From contig JAQOTA010000052.1 of NCBI GenBank assembly GCA_029532415.1, positions 2,232,001 to 2,296,000 on the forward strand: a stretch of 64,000 nt of DNA, in the 5' to 3' direction. Shown piece by piece: positions 39,022 to 50,179 of this stretch. This stretch comes from Marasmius tenuissimus. Taxonomy: Eukaryota; Basidiomycota; Agaricomycetes; Agaricales; Marasmiaceae. The position numbers and the translations under genes are program-made. Each line of letters opens with the position of its first letter. Positions within the stretch are counted from its first letter, which is position 1. Below the pieces are notes generated by a model. The model ran no database searches. It saw only the letters and a list, made by a program, of their open reading frames with translations, and was not told the origin of the DNA.

Positions 39022-39505
39022 TCTGCTTCAATTCCGCAACGAAATAGGTTTTTGCTCCAGCTGTGTATGGCTTGCTCTCTCGAGCACTCGCAGAATGGAA
39101 GTTACACGCTCGTAATCTTATCTTACTTATCTGCTACATACTCGCTGTGCCGGGCCGGCTCACATCACTCCCACAGAGCGACTTGGTGCAAACCTCTTTG
39201 TCTGTCTTGACCAAGTACCAGCGCTCATGATCATGCATCATGTATACGCCATAGAACGGGATGCACCCCCGCTCTTGGAAAGACAAATTCGATGCCTCCA
39301 AAGGATTCGAAAACACAAACTCACGACGGACTTGTCCTTTTGGTCAGGTTCTGGCCAACTTCGCCAATTGTACGAGTACGTTAGTCTGGGTTCCTTCATT
39401 GAAATTCTAACCAATGTGACTTGCTCGAGCTAATATATTTCCCAAGGTTGATTTTGGTACTTATATGAAGACAGGGAATGGCATCTGAAAGTCTTCCTCA
39501 CTCCC

Positions 39506-40531
39506 ATGCTATCACTCGCAAGATTCGCCCCTCGTTCTACCTCTAGGCCTGCCCTACAATTCAATGCCTGCAGACGATTATCGAGCTCTGCCCCTGTGAG
39601 GAGGAGTGCTCTCATTACAGGGGCTGCGCGAGGAATGTATGTCAAATAAGGTGTCGTTATTCGTGTTATACTGAGCCCTCGTTGACAGCGGGCGCGCCGT
39701 TGCGCTACGTCTTGCGTCTGATGGTTTCGACATCTGCGTGAGTGACCTCCCTTCGAACGCCGAGTCGATCGATTCGGTAGGTGAAACGATAGCACTATTA
39801 GAATACAAAAGCAGACCATCTCAACAGGTAGTTAACGAAGTCCGTAATCTTGGGAGAGAGGCGTTCGGGGCGTTATGCGACGTTACCAAGATGTCGCAAG
39901 TCGAGGAGGCTGTTCAAAAGTCGGCTGAAGCACTGGGTCCCTTGGATGTTATGGTTGCCAATGCTGGGATTGTACAAATCCAACCGCTACTGGACATTAC
40001 CCCAGAAGAGTTGCAGAAAATTTACGAGGTGAATGTCTTCGGTGTGGTATATTCCAATGTTGCCGCGGGGAAACAATTCATTAAGCAAGGGGCTGGAGGG
40101 AAGATTATCAACGCTGCTAGGTGAGGAACCAGCTCTGTGCTGTAAATCTATCATGATTGCTGATCTCTTGAAACAGTATCGCTGCTTATCGAGGTGACCC
40201 ACCCGGCGGTCTATACTGCTCGACCAAGGCCGCTGTACGAAGCCTCACTCAGGGCTTTGCACAGGAATATGGGTCGCACAAGATCACCGTGAATGCTTAC
40301 GCTCCTGGGGTTATCGAAACCAAGATGTTGGAGGAGATCGATGTCGCTATTGCGAGAATGACAGGGTCGCAAGTTGGAGATGCTTCAAAATCCATGGAGA
40401 AGACGACTGTGCTGAGGAGAAATGGGAATGTGGACGACGTATCGCGGCTTGTATCGTTCCTTGCTGGACCTGACTCGGACTTTATCACTGGACAGACAAT
40501 GATTGTGGACGGAGGGAGAGTATTTTCTTGA
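39506..40531 (+). CDS. Short-chain dehydrogenase/reductase, probably mitochondrial
   Basis: Four exons (39506-39636, 39689-39776, 39828-40120, 40177-40531) give 288 residues. The classical SDR motifs are all present: the cofactor loop TGAARGIG (split by intron 1), NAG within DVMVANAGIVQI, and the catalytic Tyr and Lys in GGLYCSTKAAV, with the Ser in INAASIAAY before it. The C-terminal DFITGQTMIVDGGRVFS is also standard. The best functional guess is a diacetyl/acetoin or 3-oxoacyl-type reductase, but the substrate cannot be read. The first ~35 residues (MLSLARFAPRSTSRPALQFN, then ACRRLSSSAPVRRS) carry many Arg and Ser and no acids, like a mitochondrial presequence, which is unusual for acetoin reductases. 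The upstream ATG at 39478 is in another frame and stops early. Confidence 0.82.
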
Positions 40532-40784
40532 TTCACCTTCCTCCTTGTAAAGTACGATTGTTGTACAGTAAGTAGTTATAACTGACCATCGCACGGATCA
40601 TTCTCTATCACAGTGGCTCCCAACGGTCCACAGAAATCGTAGGAGCTGACACATCCTGACTCTCGGCGATCAAAATGTTTCTTCATCGTCGAAAGTGCAC
40701 CCCTACCTTCCCTCTCGCTCAGAAGGTCTAAAAAGCAACTCCCCTCGAATGTATGAACATCCAAGTAAGAAATAAAATAAATAT
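40532..40784. other. Short spacer before U6 copy 2
   Basis: This holds the SDR 3' UTR and, at its right end (about 40770-40784), the T-rich terminator side of U6 copy 2, which is the edge of the duplicated block. Confidence 0.5.
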
Positions 40785-40892
40785 TGAGACCCGTAGGTCT
40801 ACCACTCCGGAAAAGCGTGTCATCCTTGTGCAGGGGCCATGCTAATCTTCTCTGTATTGTTCCAATTTGTAATATGTCATCCCGAAGGAGAC
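40785..40892 (-). ncRNA. U6: U6 spliceosomal RNA, copy 2
   Basis: On the minus strand this is identical to U6 copy 1 across the whole RNA, including the 5' stem-loop, ACAGAGA box, AGC triad, internal stem-loop and the 3' TACG hairpin, and into the T-rich 3' flank. The 5' flank is also highly similar for about 300 bp. It lies divergent from DUF6535 copy B, in the same arrangement as copy 1 and DUF6535 copy A. Confidence 0.9.
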
Positions 40893-41565
40893 ATTAGTAT
40901 CCTGCGCGATTTCCGTACTGGTTCTAACGGTTCTGATTGCGTTGCGAGGACATGAAGGGGCGCTAAGGTCGGGTATCAGCGAAAAGGCGCCGGAGGCTGT
41001 GGCCTGTCACATCACGGTCACGGACCAAGCCCTGGGATGTGAACGGATTCGGACTGATGATACCGGTCTTTGGAGGTTTTGTTACGAGCCCGCAGAAAGG
41101 TAGAAGCTTTGTGGTTGGGAGATAATGGTCGAGGGAGAGTTTGGTGGCCGTGGGAGTGCCAGTTAATCCGTGGGAACTTCTGATCAGTGTACGTGATCAA
41201 CGGCGAACGCTTCAAGCTTTCCTCTTGACCTTGAATCCTTTCGGCGCTCAAACCGATTTCTACTCCATCACATAGAACTTCTCCTGACATAAGATCAAGG
41301 TGTAAACTCCGAATTCTGTCATCCAATGTTCCAGGCATTCATCAGTCGGTCGTATGCTAGATTCCCTTCTACCTTTACAGTCGACACGAATGAAACTTCA
41401 AAAATAGTGCGGTGATAGTGGTGTAATTGCTTGCGAAAAGCCCGGGCACAAAGTGCGAGGAAGTGTGATAATCACCGCGCCCCGTCCTTCCCGATAACTC
41501 ATTGTTGACGTCGACGTCTCCTTCTACAGCACCTCGAACTTGTTCCTCTTCTCGGCCTACCGATC
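40893..41565. promoter_or_regulatory. Shared upstream region of U6 copy 2 and DUF6535-B
   Basis: The part up to about 41186 is the inverted duplicate of 18193-18482. Beyond it a block near 41220-41260 (TTGAATCCTTTCGGCGC) also matches the upstream DNA of copies A and C. The last 60 bases before the ATG are C/T-rich. Confidence 0.5.
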
Positions 41566-44500
41566 ATGTCTTCAGACGATGTCAAGGATAGGTCTCCCAG
41601 AAAAGGAACTTGTAGCTCAGGAAACTCAGATTTGTTAAGGGCACAGGTAGGAGGTCTCAGTACTCAGTGTCCGCGTCCCAGCGCAGTAAACTGATTGCAC
41701 TCTCTGCCTCTCCCCAAATCCACCGTCTGTGTTGATACCGGATGTACCTGGCTCCCAGACAGACTCTCCTGATGAAATGGTGAGGTTTCTGGGGATTGTG
41801 CTCGATGCGTTATGTTGATTTCTGTATCTCGCTAAGTCTATTCCAACACCTCAGTTCCCCACACAGCCGGAGACAGAGGACGGGGGTGCAGCTGAAGCGG
41901 TGAGTGACCCGGATGATTGACTGTGAACACCCTTTGCTGACTTCTATCCAATGGGGTCGACCAGGTCGAGGCTACATCGTCGAATGAAGATGAGCAACAG
42001 GCGGAAGGAGATAGATCCAAATCAGTGAGCCACCTCTCCGTTTCCAATCGGAGTCAACTTAGTTTTCTTAGACTTCAGGAACGGAGACGAAGATTTCAGT
42101 AGACGGGGAAAACACTAGGGGAAATGGAGAGCCGAACGAGACACCGGTACGGATTAGACCAACAACATCGTTTGTAGACTGATGCTCTGAGCTACAAATC
42201 AGGCTCCCGAGAAACCTACTCTGGAAGCATCATGGGAGGCAATCGAAAAGGAAATGAAGTCATTGGAGGAGAGTTGGATGGGAGGGTGGAAAGACGACAT
42301 CGACACCCTCCTGGTCTTTGTACGATTCCTGATTTACTGACCTACTACGAAATCTAAACCCTTCCTATTAGGCTGGTCTGTTCTCGGCAGTTGTCACCGG
42401 ATTCCTCGTCGAATCGTATCGGTGGCTGGAGGAAGCGCCAGAGGACACCACTGTGGCCCTTCTCAGACAGATCTCTCAGCAGATCGCCGGCACTAGTGCA
42501 GCGCTACCTCGTACACCATTCAAGCCATCACCATCCGCTGTCAGAATCAATGTCCTCTGGTTCTTGAGTCTTAGCATTGGACTCATCGTTGCCTTGGTTG
42601 GTCTACTGTGTAAACAGTGGATCCGAGAGCTTCGCCGACCTACTCACACGCACTCACCGAACGACACCGTGGCACTTATACTACTCCGGACTGGGGGTGT
42701 TCTCAAGTGGCATGTCAATACCATCGTCCTTTCTCTTCCAATGCTTCTTGAACTTGCTCTCTTCCTCTTCTTCGCGGGGCTCTTAGATTTTCTGCACGCC
42801 CGACATCCAGCACCATTCGCCGCTGTGATGCTTGTGGTCATATTCGCCGGGCTCTTCTACCTTGCCACCGCTCTCATTCCCACGGTTGATTTCATCGGGA
42901 AAGTCTTCCGCCAAGTCGCACCAAATCTCGAATGTCGTTTCCCAGTCGTCGACAATATCATGACGCTGCCCGTCATGGAAGATACATGCCCTTATAAATC
43001 CCCGCAGGCGTGGGCCGTATTCACAAGCTTTAGGTGGATGGCTTCTCACATCCCGGGCATCATGCGTGCTCTATACTCCCTCTGTGACATACAGTTCCCC
43101 TCCCAGCACAATGAGGCACCACAGCATTTCAAGAGATGGAAGGAAGCCTTCCACGAGATCATATGGTATATCGAGGAATGGCCCGATCTGCTTCGTATCC
43201 TCCAACACTCAGACATGGGGTTTACTCCTTCACGTCAGGAGCTAAAGTTCCTTCGCTGGTTCGCCGGCGTGTACCATGACAGCCCCACGATAATGCCATA
43301 CCTATGGACCATTCTGGACAGTATGCCACTGAATCTTGTCATGCCGGCTGTTCTCGACCAATGGTTCTACCTTCCGGATAGGCAGTGGACTAACAGTGAC
43401 ATTGGGGTGGTGCTGCGACGCTTTCGACTTCGATCTTCAACGTTGGATGTTGACGATCATATGACATACGCCAAGTCCAATTTCGTCGCCAGGAAATTTG
43501 TTGAGAAAAGGGCTTTACAGTTATATGACCAGCTCCTTCACTGGAATCACGTATGCATGAATATTGGGGAGCTAACCCAGCGCACGGTGCATGGTTCAGA
43601 CACACCACTTCTCGGTCACTTCCCCTTTAGTAGGATCGACGACCTTTTGAAGGAACCAGACAGCTTTCCAGACGGTCCTCGAGCCATCGGCACCCGTCTT
43701 TGGAGCATTTTCACGGAGATTGTCAAGAATGCTTCACATGAAGAGGCATGCTGGGGAGCTCTGATGCAGGATTTGGCTCAGTATATCGTCGCTTCTTCCC
43801 CGGATGACACTTTTCGTGGAACCATCGCAACGACTACTTCATCATTCGTAGAGTCTAAGGAAGGACTCGAATTTTTGACCCAGATGCATAACATTGCGCT
43901 TCATCGCAACGTGGAGCTTTTGAATCACAACGGGTTCATCCATTGGGCAGGAGCAATGGACATCGTACGACGCGTTCATCAATTGCCTGAGGGCCACTTT
44001 CCGCCTATTTCCAGTCTATTCCCCTTTTCACTTCGCACATTGCAGAGGACTTTGACCAGTCTATCTTCTACAGACCGTGATCTCGACTTTGGATACCTCA
44101 ACACCTGTATGGGTCATTGGCATAATGCAGGGGCACCCGCCCGGACGCAGCTAGTTTCGATTCTTTCAGAGCACATCAACGACTATCCAGAATCGGGTAC
44201 TCGACCTCCTTCAGACCCCTCGACCATTTCTCCACTTGTGATGTCTTCGGTAGGGTTGAAGTTGGTAGCTTTTGTGAACACTCGCCTGGTGGAGGAGTGG
44301 GAAACTTACTATTGGCTTGGAGATGATGGTCGAGCAGCATGGAACAAGACTGTAGAGCGCGTTAGAGCAGCTCGTCCGGAGCTGCCACCGGATTTTTTCC
44401 TGCCTATTTCTCATGAAGGAATCGATCCACCTCTTTCCGAGCACCAGCCACCGCAAGGGGCGGTCACTGAAGCTCCAACCGCCGATCCCATTCCTCCTGG

Positions 44501-44738
44501 CCAAGAGAGTGATGAAGGGGGAAGTAAAGACGGTAACGAGACGCCTGGCCGACCAGTTACTCTCGGGCTATCTCTGGAATCCAGGCGGGACGACGGATCT
44601 GTGCTCAACACTAAGGATGCCGCCATCGATATAGAAGAAGCCATTCCGATGGAGCAACTCATGATTCGCAACCCAGCTGAAAAACAGAGAAACGAAAAGA
44701 CTGAGCTCGGAGGTCTTGACGCAGATAAGAACGTATAG
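41566..44738 (+). CDS. DUF6535 multi-pass membrane protein, copy B
   Basis: Same plan as copy A. Several short exons from 41566 (MSSDDVKDRSPRKGTCSSGN) to about 42320 encode a disordered N-terminus and LEASWEAIEKEMKSLEESWM, then DDIDTLLVF. The long exon from about 42373 encodes AGLFSAVVTGFLVESYRWLE, then INVLWFLSLSIGLIVALVGL, LPMLLELALFLFFAGLLDFL and IFAGLFYLATALIPTVDFIG, followed by the soluble region (YLPDRQWTNSDIG, GTRLWSIFTEIV, CWGALMQDLAQYIVASSPDD). The end is a variable Pro/Glu/Gly linker and ELGGLDADKNV. The domain's function is unknown. Transcription is divergent from U6 copy 2. Boundaries of the small 5' exons are approximate. Confidence 0.8.
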
Positions 44739-45219
44739 ACATTCTTGACTTGCTATAACCGGTCGTATTTATTGGTTCGGTTGAGTGTGCGTCAATCTTC
44801 GCTTGCGAATATGAATTTTTCTATACCTCCCCACGATGACTATCAGCTTCGCGGCCCTCCAAAAATCGTAGTTCTATTTTATTTCTAAGTCTGACCTCCA
44901 ATCAAATTCACCTGTTCAAATGTCGATAGGGCATCAGTTCTCAGCATGTAACCTTGGAGTCAAATACACCATTTTGGAGAGGTGCAGATCGTGCAGAGTG
45001 CAGAAGGTGGTTGGCTGGAGACTCGCCAAAACACCAAGCAAGCGCGAGTCTTGGAAGATACCATTTCCCCAGCTCCTCCACGATACTCAGGATGAAACGT
45101 CAAAACATGCGAGCAACGTTCATGAAGACCGACTTCATCGCATTGGCGTTCTCACAGACATACACAGTTGGGTACATAGAGTCAGAGACGCTACTGGCAT
45201 ATCGAATACAAAAGTGAGC
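44739..45219. other. Convergent spacer
   Basis: 3' flanks of DUF6535 copy B and of the secreted-protein gene on the minus strand. A short piece near 44850-44870 resembles the 3' flank of copies A and C. No gene. Confidence 0.45.
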
Positions 45220-45913
45220 TTAGCAGGTTTTCCCTACAGCGAATACGTAAGTGCCCAGAACACAAATCCTCGCGGAAACTCACCTCCAATGTCAGCAACG
45301 CGTATTCCGGGAGTTGAAGATGTCTCGCCTTTGCTGTCTTGAACGGACAGGACGACAGAGGACCCTGGAAGATGGATTAGACATACTAAACATCAAGGGA
45401 GCTTGCCTTTATAGGCCTTACCGGCGGGAGCGCGTACGGTCCAGCTGTAGCTGTTAGTGTTGAGGTCGGCAGCCGTTTCGAGACGGCCTCCACCAGATTC
45501 GGTAGCGCTGCATTGCGAGTGGAGCGTTAGGTTAGTCCCCATCGAAGAAAATGGACAAACGAGATACATACGTCTAATGAATAAAAGACAACACATGAGC
45601 CCGTTTATCCTCTATTCTGCATCAAGTTTATGGATATAGTAGACTTACGAATGTGTAAGGGGCTGAGTAGTAGGTTTAACATGGCATGTTCATAATTCGA
45701 GGTGCATGGGACGACTTACGTTCTCCTCCTGACCAGAAAATCGAGTTTTCTTCGCATCGGGAAAGGACAAATCTATCAAAGAGAACCGTGGTTTTCTCCA
45801 TCACTGCCAAGCAAAAAGTGAACGCTGAGAGCGGCGTACGGTGTAGCGATGGAGAGTTGTGCCTGTGCAACGGCAGCAAGAGAAGCAGCAATTCCAAGAG
45901 CGAGTAGTTTCAT
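45220..45913 (-). CDS. Small secreted Kre9/KNH-like protein 1
   Basis: Seven exons are needed for a 107-residue protein. A signal peptide (MKLLALGIAASLAAVAQAQL) is followed by SIATPFVLSRCEENSIFWSG, GEPPYTF, TATESGGGRLETAADLNTNS, YSWTVRAPAG, SSVVLSVQDSKGET and the end GGKTC. This is the single Ig-like Kre9/KNH N-terminal domain seen alone in many secreted basidiomycete proteins; one Cys near the start and one at the very end probably form a disulfide. Exon 3 is 14 nt (45649-45662) and exon 4 is only 2 nt (45572-45573, AC on the coding strand). Without the 2-nt exon the frame is lost. All splice sites are GT-AG. A TATA-like ATATATAAATA lies at 45956-45966 on the promoter side. Confidence 0.7.
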
Positions 45914-46848
45914 GGTGGCGGATGTGAAGGGAACACTCAGCGTCTGGTCATAGTGTATTTATATATTTTGTGCCCAAGCCTCGAAGTAACTAGGTTTTTG
46001 TCATCGGCGCTGATTTGAGCATGTACTTCGGGGTTCGAGGTCGAGTTGAAACTTGGAGTGGTGCTATCAGGAGCACGGAGTTTGAGAGCACATTGGAAGA
46101 TTCGGGCTTCTAGGTCTTGTGGAGGAGCTCTTGTTACGGGCCAACATGGGTATGATGAACAGGAATTGCAAGAGAGGGTGTTTTGGGCGCATCAGCAACG
46201 GCACTGGCAAGATTCTGCGGTTTTAAAGGCTCCAAACCTCATTTATCGATTCAGACTGCCCGATTACGGCGAGAGAGAGCCTGGAGAGAATATTGAGTCT
46301 TGAGGATTGATGAAACACCCGTGTATCATCACACTGCACTGCAGTCGCCCTTGAGGTGATTCCACCTATTCTAATGCGAGCGGATCAAGAGCCTCTCTAT
46401 GTGTATCTCGGGGCCAAATCGAAGCCGCCTCAGAAAGGTATAGAGAGGTATAAGGGTGAGAGAAGATGGTGTTTGGCTGGAGCCTTGAGGTTCGTGATAA
46501 CATATTTACACCCTCAGGCAACATTTCCCACGCGTCGGGACGCTTTGACCAACACCCTGGCGTAGATAAGAACGACGAACGCATAGACATTCTAAATCTT
46601 GAACGACGCGCTATAGCCCGTCGTAGTTGTTGGTTTGGCTTACATGCCTACACTCCACGATTGTGGCCGTCCGGAATTCGTAGCTATTCATCGATTTCCG
46701 TTCAATCAAGCACGCCCACTCTGTGTCAAAACGTCGCTGTAGTTAACTACTCAGGATGGAATCATTATTATTGAGTAGTGGTGCACACGAGATCCACCCC
46801 GTCTAGCCCTCAATCTACAAAAGCACAGAATAAGTTACAACGATTAAC
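45914..46848. other. Spacer with a DUF6535 3'-end remnant
   Basis: No intact gene. Near 46560-46640 the DNA resembles the stop-codon region and 3' UTR of DUF6535 copy B (GATAAGAACG..ATAGACATTCT..TGCTATA-like words in the same order), so a piece of a fourth copy may have been here. The TATA-like site of the secreted-protein gene is at 45956-45966. Confidence 0.4.
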
Positions 46849-48465
46849 CTACCCTACCCTCCTCGTAAGATTATGGACCAGCACTTCCAGACCAGCCCTA
46901 CCCTCCGTGTTCTCTGGTAAATAGTCTAGCGCTTGCCGTGCTTGGTCTGCGTACGAACGAATGAGGTCTCTCGTACGGTCCAGAGCGTCTGATGTGCGAA
47001 TGAGGTCGTGTATCTGCGGCGAGACATTGAGACGTTGAGAAGGGAAAAGAGAGGAAGTAAAGGAACAGACTCACCTCTTCTACATCTCCGTCACCAGAGA
47101 AACCTCTTGAAATCATGTGTCCTACCACATCAGGATGAGTTTCCCAGGTGAAGAAGACCGGGGCAGTTAGAGGCGGCGGAGAGGAGAGGGCAATGGATTC
47201 ATAGTCGGATAAATGTTTCAAGAGCTAAAAGACCGAAGCGTTACTCACAATGGCAACCAAAATCTCATAAACAATGCAGAACTCACCTCACTAGCTGTTC
47301 CGAAGCTGCGGCCAAACAGGTATGCTGCCTCTCTCCAGAGTCCGTCCTGAGCTTCCTCTTTGCACCCAGCCAGCACCACAGACCCTCGTGCGCCCTTTGC
47401 GAATAGACACGCTGCCGAAAGATAAATCTTGCGCATATACAAACTCCAAGCCGTTTCGGGGGAAGAAAACGTCGCGGGCGAGCTTGCCAGGTCTTCCATA
47501 CCCCACATCTCTCCTTCCACGCGGTTGGAAATGACACTAGCAATGAGCTCGATAACTTCCGGTTCCCCTAGCCGAGAAAGAGCATGGGAAGCGCGTCCCA
47601 AAAGGAAGTCACCACCAAGAATCGAGAGTTTGTTGTACAACGACGCGTCGGAATCGGTTGACGGAGTCGTTGTGGATGAGACCATGTCGTGTAGGCCTCC
47701 AGCGGTGTGTATCATCTCGATGATTTGCGCGAGACGAAGTTGTGTAGGTAGAATTCCTCCGCTCTCCTCGACCTCCACGTATGCACCTGTAGTACCGAAG
47801 TCGGAGGCTTCTTTGTAAGGTTTTCGTAGCGCGAAGACGCCTTCAAAGCTCTCCCTATGATCTGGCGTGTTCGGATTCGTGTCGTTCAACACGCCTGCAC
47901 ACGTCAACGCTTCCCCTCCATTCAACTCGCTCTCTCGAAGCTTCGCGTCCCATCCTGCACTTCTCCCATTCACTGCCTTTGCCCACAACAATACCACCAG
48001 AACCCGCAACATCTTTTTCTGGTTTGTGAGCGAGAAATAGTTGGACGTGTGAAGGAGGTCATTGAGTGATGGATGTGCCGTCCCGAGCAACGTGAAAAGG
48101 TTGGAGCGTATCTGCTGAAGCTGAGGTTGAAGCGTATCAATCGGATTCCGCGCTTCTGCCGTCCTATGGGTCGTTTTTGGTGGTGGTTTAGGGGGCAAAG
48201 GTGATGACTGTAACTGCTGAAGTTTGGGTCGAGCTGTAGGTGAATGGTGACGGGGTATTCGGGGAGATTCATGGGTTTGAATTTGGGCTGCAGCTACGCT
48301 GTATGCTCTATTCTGAGACGTGAAATTGCTCGATTCGGGAATTCTCGAGCTGGATGGAGAATGTGAGGAGCACGGTCCGCAGCGATACTGAGTTTGACTT
48401 CGACACTGTCGAATATTGTTGGTACAGAGACGTGGCCATGCTGGAATCGAGGGCCAACGTCGCAT
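46849..48465 (-). CDS. Prenyl-diphosphate-synthase-like protein (PDSS2/Dlp1-like)
   Basis: Three exons (47287-48465, 47075-47224, 46849-47013) give 497 residues. A long Arg/Ser/Pro N-terminus with few acids suits mitochondrial import. The core follows trans-prenyl synthases: LRLAQIIEMIHTAGGLHDMV, KLSILGGDFLLGRASHALSR, ELIASVISNRVEGEMWG, ETAWSLYMRKIYLSAACLFA, AYLFGRSFGTASELLKHLSD, and the end RSYADQARQALDYLPENTEG. The first aspartate-rich motif DDxxD, expected after IHTA..LH, is LHDMVSS, so one catalytic metal site is gone; the second is also not visible. This is the pattern of Dlp1/PDSS2, the non-catalytic partner in the heterotetrameric synthase that makes the ubiquinone side chain. Confidence 0.75.
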
Positions 48466-48990
48466 TTGTCTTCAACGGGGCTGTCCCAGTGGTGACCGTC
48501 GCGGTTGAAACGGTGAAGAGTTCGACTTCGCGAATAAAAAAATTACTTTTTCCCGGACCGTGGGTGACGTCGCTGTATGCCGAGGCTGACGTCCTCTAAT
48601 CAGAGTTCGATGTGATGCTCAACACGCTGGGAATCGCCCTAGATACCAGTACCGGCAACCCACGCACGATGAGAACTTTGAGAGGGGATGAAGGTGAGGG
48701 AGAGAAATGTCCAGGGAATATCGGTAAGCGACAGCAGTCGCGTGTAAAATTGGACGCCGGTATCGAAATTACCCGAGCGCGGAAACAAGTCAACGAAAGA
48801 ACAGAAATTTATGGACTAGGTACTTTTATAGACATTCGAATGGGAACTCTCATCGTCTGTTGTAGAGAAAAATTACCCATACGCGGAAGAAAATAACAGG
48901 GATCTATACGCAATCTGATTATCCGCAGCTCGCAAAATCAAGAACGACTCATAGGAAAAGTTCCGAGGTCAAGTATACTGGCGCGTTTCC
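48466..48990. other. Spacer between the prenyl-synthase-like gene and LAMTOR2
   Basis: Both neighbours are on the minus strand, so this holds the promoter of the former and the 3' flank of the latter. A 94-codon frame here has no protein-like features. Confidence 0.45.
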
Positions 48991-49829
48991 TTAACGTGCC
49001 GCAAGTGGGTTGATCCCAGAGTTATTCGACGTAATTGGAGGTGTCTTTGCAGGCGACGATGGTGTTGACGGCGGCTGCAGGTGTTCCCGATATCTGCTGA
49101 GAGGCTTTGCAAGATGTGAAGCGAGAGCCTTGCCCTGAGAGCAATCGAATTATTGGAAGGAGAGCATATACAAGGTCGTTCACACAGACACACCTTCATT
49201 TGCAGTTCTTCCCATTCAACCTCTTCTGACGCGTTCAATGTGAGTAACATCAACGGACTGTAATCCTGAGCCGTGTCTTTGGTATCTGCAGGTCTACTGC
49301 GCCCGATAGTTGTCGTTGAGGACGTCGACGATACCTGCTTCGTAGGCGTGGTTGGTTGTGACCGAGGGAACGTCGGCGATAATTGTGGCTCATCGCTGTC
49401 AACTGGCACGACGAGAATGCGACCCAGCTATACGCTAAGATTCGTCAGGTTGAACTAGAGGGCCCTCTCTACTGTGTAAACTCACCTCACTACTGACCAT
49501 CCCCATCCTCTCTTTCTCGTTCTCTGATGGACCCACACTCAAAGTTTCTTGCCATACCTCACCACTGAGGCCTACTATTACTCGAATCTGCAAAAAAGAT
49601 GTCCACTTCAGTCGTGATTCAAAAAGATGTTAGCATCATATGGCTCACTTCGTCCTTTGATCTTTCCGATGCATAGCAAACGAGATGGCCTGAACGAACG
49701 TCAGCAAACCAGCCATTTTACTAGGTGAATTTGACAACCTGAAGGCGTAGAGAGAATGGCAGTATGCAGCCCATTTGACGGCGTGATGATCTGGGAGAGA
49801 AGAGTGTGCAACGTTGATAGCACGAGCAT
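48991..49829 (-). CDS. LAMTOR2-like Ragulator/EGO subunit (roadblock fold)
   Basis: Five exons (49739-49829, 49649-49689, 49486-49587, 49194-49427, 48991-49134) give 203 residues. The N-terminus MLVLSTLHTLLSQIITPSNG, then LHTAILSTPSGHLVCYASE, follows LAMTOR2 (p14), and the strand-helix LGRILVVPVDSD, MLLTLNASEEVEW and the helix KGKALASHLAKPLSRY complete a roadblock/LC7 domain. This fold forms heterodimers on the lysosome or vacuole that anchor Rag GTPases for TORC1 signalling. Unlike the ~125-residue animal protein it has a ~45-residue Ser/Thr/Pro insertion (TFPRSQPTTPTKQVSSTSST) in the middle of the fold and a Pro-rich tail. Part of this gene is duplicated at about 54765-55200. Confidence 0.72.
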
Positions 49830-50179
49830 GTTGTGCGGGTCAAGAATCGTGGAGGAGAAGCGTGAGAAATGGTACCTTTGGGCGCTTAAGGGGCATTCTC
49901 GCGACCCACGAGTCTCGACTCTGGGCTGGCAGCCAACCACCACTTTCCCGTATCCTACACAAGTCAGTTCGCCTCGACTTTTCTATACTGAGACCTTCTC
50001 GCTGTGCTATTAGCGTTCTTGAAACTCAGAGGTAAGGCTCTATACAGAGCTACGATTTCTGGACGGCCGTGAAGACATTATCAATCCTGAAGGCTGAGAG
50101 TACTAAATTAGGTATGTTGGCTTTTGCTTACAGTCATTCGAACCGATGGATATTACAGGTCAAAGCGAGTCAAATATAC
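49830..50179. other. Spacer between LAMTOR2 start and DUF6535-C stop
   Basis: This contains the LAMTOR2 promoter and the 3' flank of DUF6535 copy C. The block ACGATTTCTGGACGGCCGTG at about 50060 matches the 3' flank of copy A. Confidence 0.45.

Larger units (their letters stand above)
37992..39505. other. Spacer with U6 fragment and small inverted repeat
   Basis: No gene was found. The interval holds the Ric8 3' UTR, a truncated U6 copy (38784-38831) and a 12-bp perfect inverted repeat (38911-38922 with 39010-39021), each listed separately. Confidence 0.5.

Noticed and set aside
45972..46050. tRNA-like GGTTCGA word near 46030
   Set aside because: No matching A box, acceptor stem or anticodon arm could be built around it.
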